A DNA stretch of 64,000 nucleotides from Tritrichomonas musculus. Taxonomy: Eukaryota; Parabasalia; Tritrichomonadida; Tritrichomonadidae. More notes on this DNA, generated by a model. It had not been told where the DNA came from, made no database searches, and saw only the letters and a list, made by a program, of their open reading frames with translations. The DNA itself is not shown here. The stretch covers positions 5,828,001-5,892,000 of the forward strand of contig JAPFFF010000008.1 in assembly GCA_039105265.1 (NCBI GenBank), given 5' to 3'. Position 1 is the first letter of the stretch.

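Noticed and set aside
27580-64000. The regular repeat array considered as a satellite or CRISPR-like array
   Set aside because: All unit and block lengths keep one reading frame, unit lengths vary by heptads, and the product is a coherent coiled coil, so it is protein-coding.

Overview
The window looks like nuclear DNA of a trichomonad parabasalid (Trichomonas/Tritrichomonas type). The evidence is AT-rich, intronless, closely packed genes on both strands; a gene set typical of that group (Sel1 repeats, DUF3447/ankyrin proteins, a BspA-like leucine-rich repeat protein, a PH-domain AGC-type kinase); and trichomonad-like initiator motifs (TCATTT, fitting TCAYTW) a few bases upstream of several start codons. 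No plasmid, CRISPR or bacterial operon features were seen.

Layout. 1-17.2 kb is ordinary host gene territory: a Sel1-repeat protein cut by the left edge, an ankyrin protein (-), a divergent actin-like protein (+), a TRIP12/UFD4-like HECT ubiquitin ligase (+), an AMMECR1-domain protein (+), a small ORF (-), a BspA-like LRR gene lying behind a DUF3447/ankyrin gene (both -), a PH-domain pseudokinase (-), the rRNA-modifying enzyme Tsr3 (+) and a coiled-coil protein of unknown role (+). 17.2-22.4 kb is a graveyard: a 373-bp element with 20-bp terminal inverted repeats, two short coding relics, a broken pogo/Tigger-like DNA transposon (-), and a GC-rich island of about 1 kb with decayed minus-strand coding sequence. 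23.1-26.1 kb carries a predicted type II membrane protein and a protein with an HP1-like layout (chromodomain-like start, basic hinge, chromoshadow-like end).

26.6-64.0 kb is one uninterrupted plus-strand reading frame that runs off the right edge: at least 12,466 codons. It begins with a BTB/POZ-like domain. After that it is an enormous array of coiled-coil repeats built on the core RCxKYExKKLKERP, with proline-rich linkers. The many long open frames on the opposite strand here are shadows of the repeat. The array has clear internal order: two repeat classes alternate, the helical part of each repeat comes in discrete lengths that mostly differ by exactly seven residues, and segmental duplications stay in frame, including a near-identical 1,230-bp unit in three tandem copies. 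This giant filament-like protein is the main candidate for something undescribed in the window. A structural or cytoskeletal role is inference only.

The housekeeping genes here (Tsr3, HECT ligase, actin-like, AMMECR1) show no shared pathway. Neighbouring genes seem to be independently transcribed single genes, as usual in trichomonads.
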